Origin: Methanomassiliicoccaceae archaeon
Lineage (GTDB): Archaea > Thermoplasmatota > Thermoplasmata > Methanomassiliicoccales > Methanomethylophilaceae
Direction: 5' to 3'
NCBI GenBank assembly: GCA_031254685.1
Contig: JAIRTZ010000096.1
Location: forward strand, 1-7,252
Length of the DNA stretch: 7,252 nt
Of this stretch, positions 5,808 through 7,252 are shown piece after piece. A program made the translations under genes and the position numbers. Each line of letters opens with the position of its first letter. Within the stretch, counting starts at the first letter, position 1. The notes beneath the pieces are model-generated. The model did no database searches. It was given only the letters and a program-made list of their open reading frames with translations, and was not told the origin of the DNA.

Positions 5808-6976
5808 ATTACCAGCTCCATCAGTTTTGCGAAATCGTCGCACATGACCCTCTGCGAGCACAGCGTCGGCAGATAGTTGCCTGCTTTCGCGGAATTCGTT
5901 CCCGTTCTCTGATAATTCGATTCGATGGGAGCGACCACCATGCACGTGTCCGCGAGGACGGGTCCGAATCTTTCCAGAATTTTCACCTGATCGGGGCACC
6001 GCGACCTCACTTCGGACGAGGTGCAGAACCAAATGTCCACATCGTTCCTTCTCTTCTTCTTGTCCTTCAGGAACGCCGCCATCTCGGTGATCTCGCGGAC
6101 CGTCAGATGAGGGCAGCCAAACGCTAACAACTGAATGTCATCGGCGGTGTTCAGGGATTCGCGCGCATCCTTCAGTTCTTTCTTCCCGATGTGAATCGTC
6201 TCCAATCCCGAAACATCGTATCTGGAATGTTCGGGCGTCACGCCCTCTACGTGGAACATCGCCACGGAGCCTGCGGCGGCCATCGCGGCCGCCATCGTCT
6301 TCGCCGCCTCGATGTCCGGTCTTATGTTACGGTAATACGGTATCGCCGATCCGATCCTCTTTCCGACCGCCTGCCCCAGCAGCGAATGATCGAACAGCGT
6401 ATTGCCGATGTCCGCATCGATGATGACCGCCGGCGCACGGTTCTTCTCCAAATGCAATCCATAGTTCGCCGTCTTCCCGATGATCGCGGCCGCCAGCGCT
6501 CCCGGCCCGCCCTCGCGGTTCGTCCTTGCGCCTATGTATGAATTCACGAATGACAGCGCGGACGATTCCGCCCATGCCGCATGTTCGCCGAACTTCGGGA
6601 CGTTGCCGCCGAGGTACGGTGTGCAGGTGCATGATGTCCTTACGCCCATCTTCCCGTACAGTTCGATTATCCTCAGCTGCTTCTTCGCGAATTCCGGGGA
6701 AATCCTCATTTCCTTCCATCTTTCCCTGTCCATCCCCAACGGATTCAGCGTTGACGTCACTTTGACCTTCGCGTCCTTCGACACATCCTCGAGATACTTC
6801 AGGCCGCCGTCGCCGATCGTCTTGTACGATGCGCCGGAAATGTGCGCCGACGTTATATCAACGAGGTTCTCGGCATTGTATATCTTCCCCAGCGCGACAA
6901 CGAGCTCCATCGCCTTCTGAGCGCTCTCGCCGTGCTTCCCGCTGAGAACCGCTTCCTCGTCCCTGCTGAGGTACAT
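5804..6976 (-). CDS. Phosphomevalonate dehydratase large subunit (aconitase X catalytic subunit)
   Basis: A 390-residue aconitase X catalytic subunit. In archaea it works with the swivel subunit to dehydrate mevalonate 5-phosphate to trans-anhydromevalonate 5-phosphate, on the way to isopentenyl phosphate for membrane lipids. It begins with the expected MYLSRDEEAVLSGKHGESAQ stretch; other landmarks are ITSAHISGASY (41-51), TSTLNPLGMD (74-83), the SCTCTPY segment (115-121), NSYIGARTNREGGPGALAAA (145-164), FGCPH (286-290), DTCMVVAPI (343-351) and the C-terminal NSAKAGNYLPTLCSQ (361-375). C118 or C116, C345 and C373 are the likeliest [4Fe-4S] ligands by position, which is my inference. Length is normal. 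A TATA-like element about 30 bases upstream and the lack of a Shine-Dalgarno sequence suggest a nearly leaderless mRNA. Its TGA overlaps the ATG of the small-subunit/Nudix gene, so the two subunits are probably made in coupled fashion. Confidence 0.93.
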   Translation of the reverse strand: MYLSRDEEAVLSGKHGESAQKAMELVVALGKIYNAENLVDITSAHISGASYKTIGDGGLKYLEDVSKDAKVKVTSTLNPLGMDRERWKEMRISPEFAKKQLRIIELYGKMGVRTSCTCTPYLGGNVPKFGEHAAWAESSALSFVNSYIGARTNREGGPGALAAAIIGKTANYGLHLEKNRAPAVIIDADIGNTLFDHSLLGQAVGKRIGSAIPYYRNIRPDIEAAKTMAAAMAAAGSVAMFHVEGVTPEHSRYDVSGLETIHIGKKELKDARESLNTADDIQLLAFGCPHLTVREITEMAAFLKDKKKRRNDVDIWFCTSSEVRSRCPDQVKILERFGPVLADTCMVVAPIESNYQRTGTNSAKAGNYLPTLCSQRVMCDDFAKLMELVI

Positions 6977-7000
6977 ACTGTCGGTTATGTGAAAGTATGA

Positions 7001-7010
7001 TTTAATTTAT
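7001..7010 (-). promoter_or_regulatory. TATA-like box of the phosphomevalonate dehydratase operon
   Basis: Minus-strand ATAAATTAAA sits 25-34 bases upstream of the large-subunit ATG, which would put transcription start within a few bases of the start codon. No ribosome-binding sequence is visible before the ATG, in line with a leaderless transcript. Confidence 0.55.
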
Positions 7011-7033
7011 CCGTGCGGGCGGTAAAATATTGT

Positions 7034-7056
7034 GCGCATCCGTACGCCGGATGCGC
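7034..7056 (-). terminator. Hairpin terminator after the Cys-rich small gene
   Basis: A perfect 9-bp stem, GCGCATCCG with CGGATGCGC, closes a 5-base loop. On the minus strand it begins 18 bases after the stop of the small Cys-rich gene and is followed by ACAATATTTTA, a short T-rich run. It resembles an intrinsic terminator and separates that gene from the dehydratase operon downstream. Confidence 0.55.
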
Positions 7057-7074
7057 CGTGCGAAGCGATCCCGA

Positions 7075-7209
7075 TCAAAGCGACCTGAGACACATCGGAA
7101 GGTTCTTCTTGTCGTCACGGTGGAACGCGACGCAATCGCAGCATTTCCCGTGTCTGGGGCAGTCGTTGTTCGGGCATGTACATTTGTTGGTTTTCTGTGT
7201 GCACTCCAT
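7075..7209 (-). CDS. Small Cys-rich protein (DUF6485-like)
   Basis: A 44-residue protein with eight cysteines (positions 3, 10, 12, 17, 23, 24, 26 and 40) and two histidines (20, 30). The pattern is C-x-C-x4-C, then PRHGKCCDC, AFH, and a closing LPMC. This matches a family of tiny Cys-rich proteins widespread in anaerobic bacteria and methanogens, which I recall as DUF6485; that name is from memory. The spacing suggests zinc or iron binding, but no function is established. The start at 7209 is chosen because the Cys pattern begins right after it. A TATA-like GTTAAATAAC (7237-7246, minus) lies about 30 bases upstream and no Shine-Dalgarno sequence is visible, so the mRNA is probably near-leaderless. 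A strong hairpin follows the stop. A longer overlapping frame on the same strand is Arg/Thr-rich and not credible. Confidence 0.8.
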   Translation of the reverse strand: MECTQKTNKCTCPNNDCPRHGKCCDCVAFHRDDKKNLPMCLRSL

Positions 7210-7236
7210 AGCGATCGCATCATGTTACGGTTCATG

Positions 7237-7246
7237 GTTATTTAAC
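7237..7246 (-). promoter_or_regulatory. TATA-like box of the Cys-rich small gene
   Basis: Minus-strand GTTAAATAAC lies 28-37 bases before the ATG at 7209. Transcription would start near 7216, giving a leader of only several bases. The window ends six bases further on, so BRE context cannot be fully judged. Confidence 0.45.
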
Positions 7247-7252
7247 ATGTTC

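Noticed and set aside
5808..6032. 75-codon upstream extension of the swivel-Nudix frame
   Set aside because: It overlaps the well-conserved C-terminus of the large subunit in another frame; the ATGA start at 5807 matches the normal start of the swivel domain.
7002..7235. 77-codon minus-strand frame over the Cys-rich small gene
   Set aside because: Arg/Thr-rich and unconserved in appearance, whereas the overlapping 44-codon frame has an ordered Cys pattern and fitting promoter.

Overview
The window is a compact stretch of archaeal chromosome, about half GC. It carries ten genes on both strands with no gap longer than about 155 bases. Archaeal markers are ribosomal protein L40e, a clamp-loader small subunit (RFC), an Orc1/Cdc6 initiator, and the two parts of aconitase X, which in most archaea is the phosphomevalonate dehydratase of the modified mevalonate pathway. 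Start regions show TATA-like boxes about 25-30 bases upstream of short leaders. The gene set and a Cys-rich protein type common in anaerobes fit an anaerobic euryarchaeon, perhaps Thermoplasmata/Methanomassiliicoccales; that placement is an inference from gene content. I see no mobile element, CRISPR array, tRNA or rRNA.

Region 1 (1-1308, minus strand): L40e, then a single-domain response-regulator receiver, then enolase, which runs off the left edge. The receiver stop and enolase start share an ATGA. L40e close to eno recalls the conserved archaeal ribosomal/RNA polymerase cluster in which eno sits near rps2; the receiver is the odd member.

Region 2 (1391-2816, minus): RFC small subunit followed four bases later by a YbhB/PEBP-family protein. 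A 103-bp divergent promoter region separates it from region 3.

Region 3 (2920-5035, plus): a NIF3-family metal-binding protein and, one base later, a complete but somewhat divergent Orc1/Cdc6 ATPase. This places clamp loader and initiator back to back.

Region 4 (5025-6976, minus): the aconitase X large subunit, overlapping by ATGA a small-subunit gene that is fused in frame to a complete Nudix hydrolase domain. This operon converges on cdc6 and overlaps its end by 11 bp. The fusion is the most unusual thing in the window.

Region 5 (7021-7252, minus): a 44-residue Cys-rich protein with its own TATA-like box and a perfect 9-bp hairpin after it.

Most of this is core archaeal housekeeping DNA. 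I do not see a clear new defence or mobile system. The points worth following are the swivel-Nudix fusion, the receiver coupled to enolase, and a few inverted repeats at promoters.
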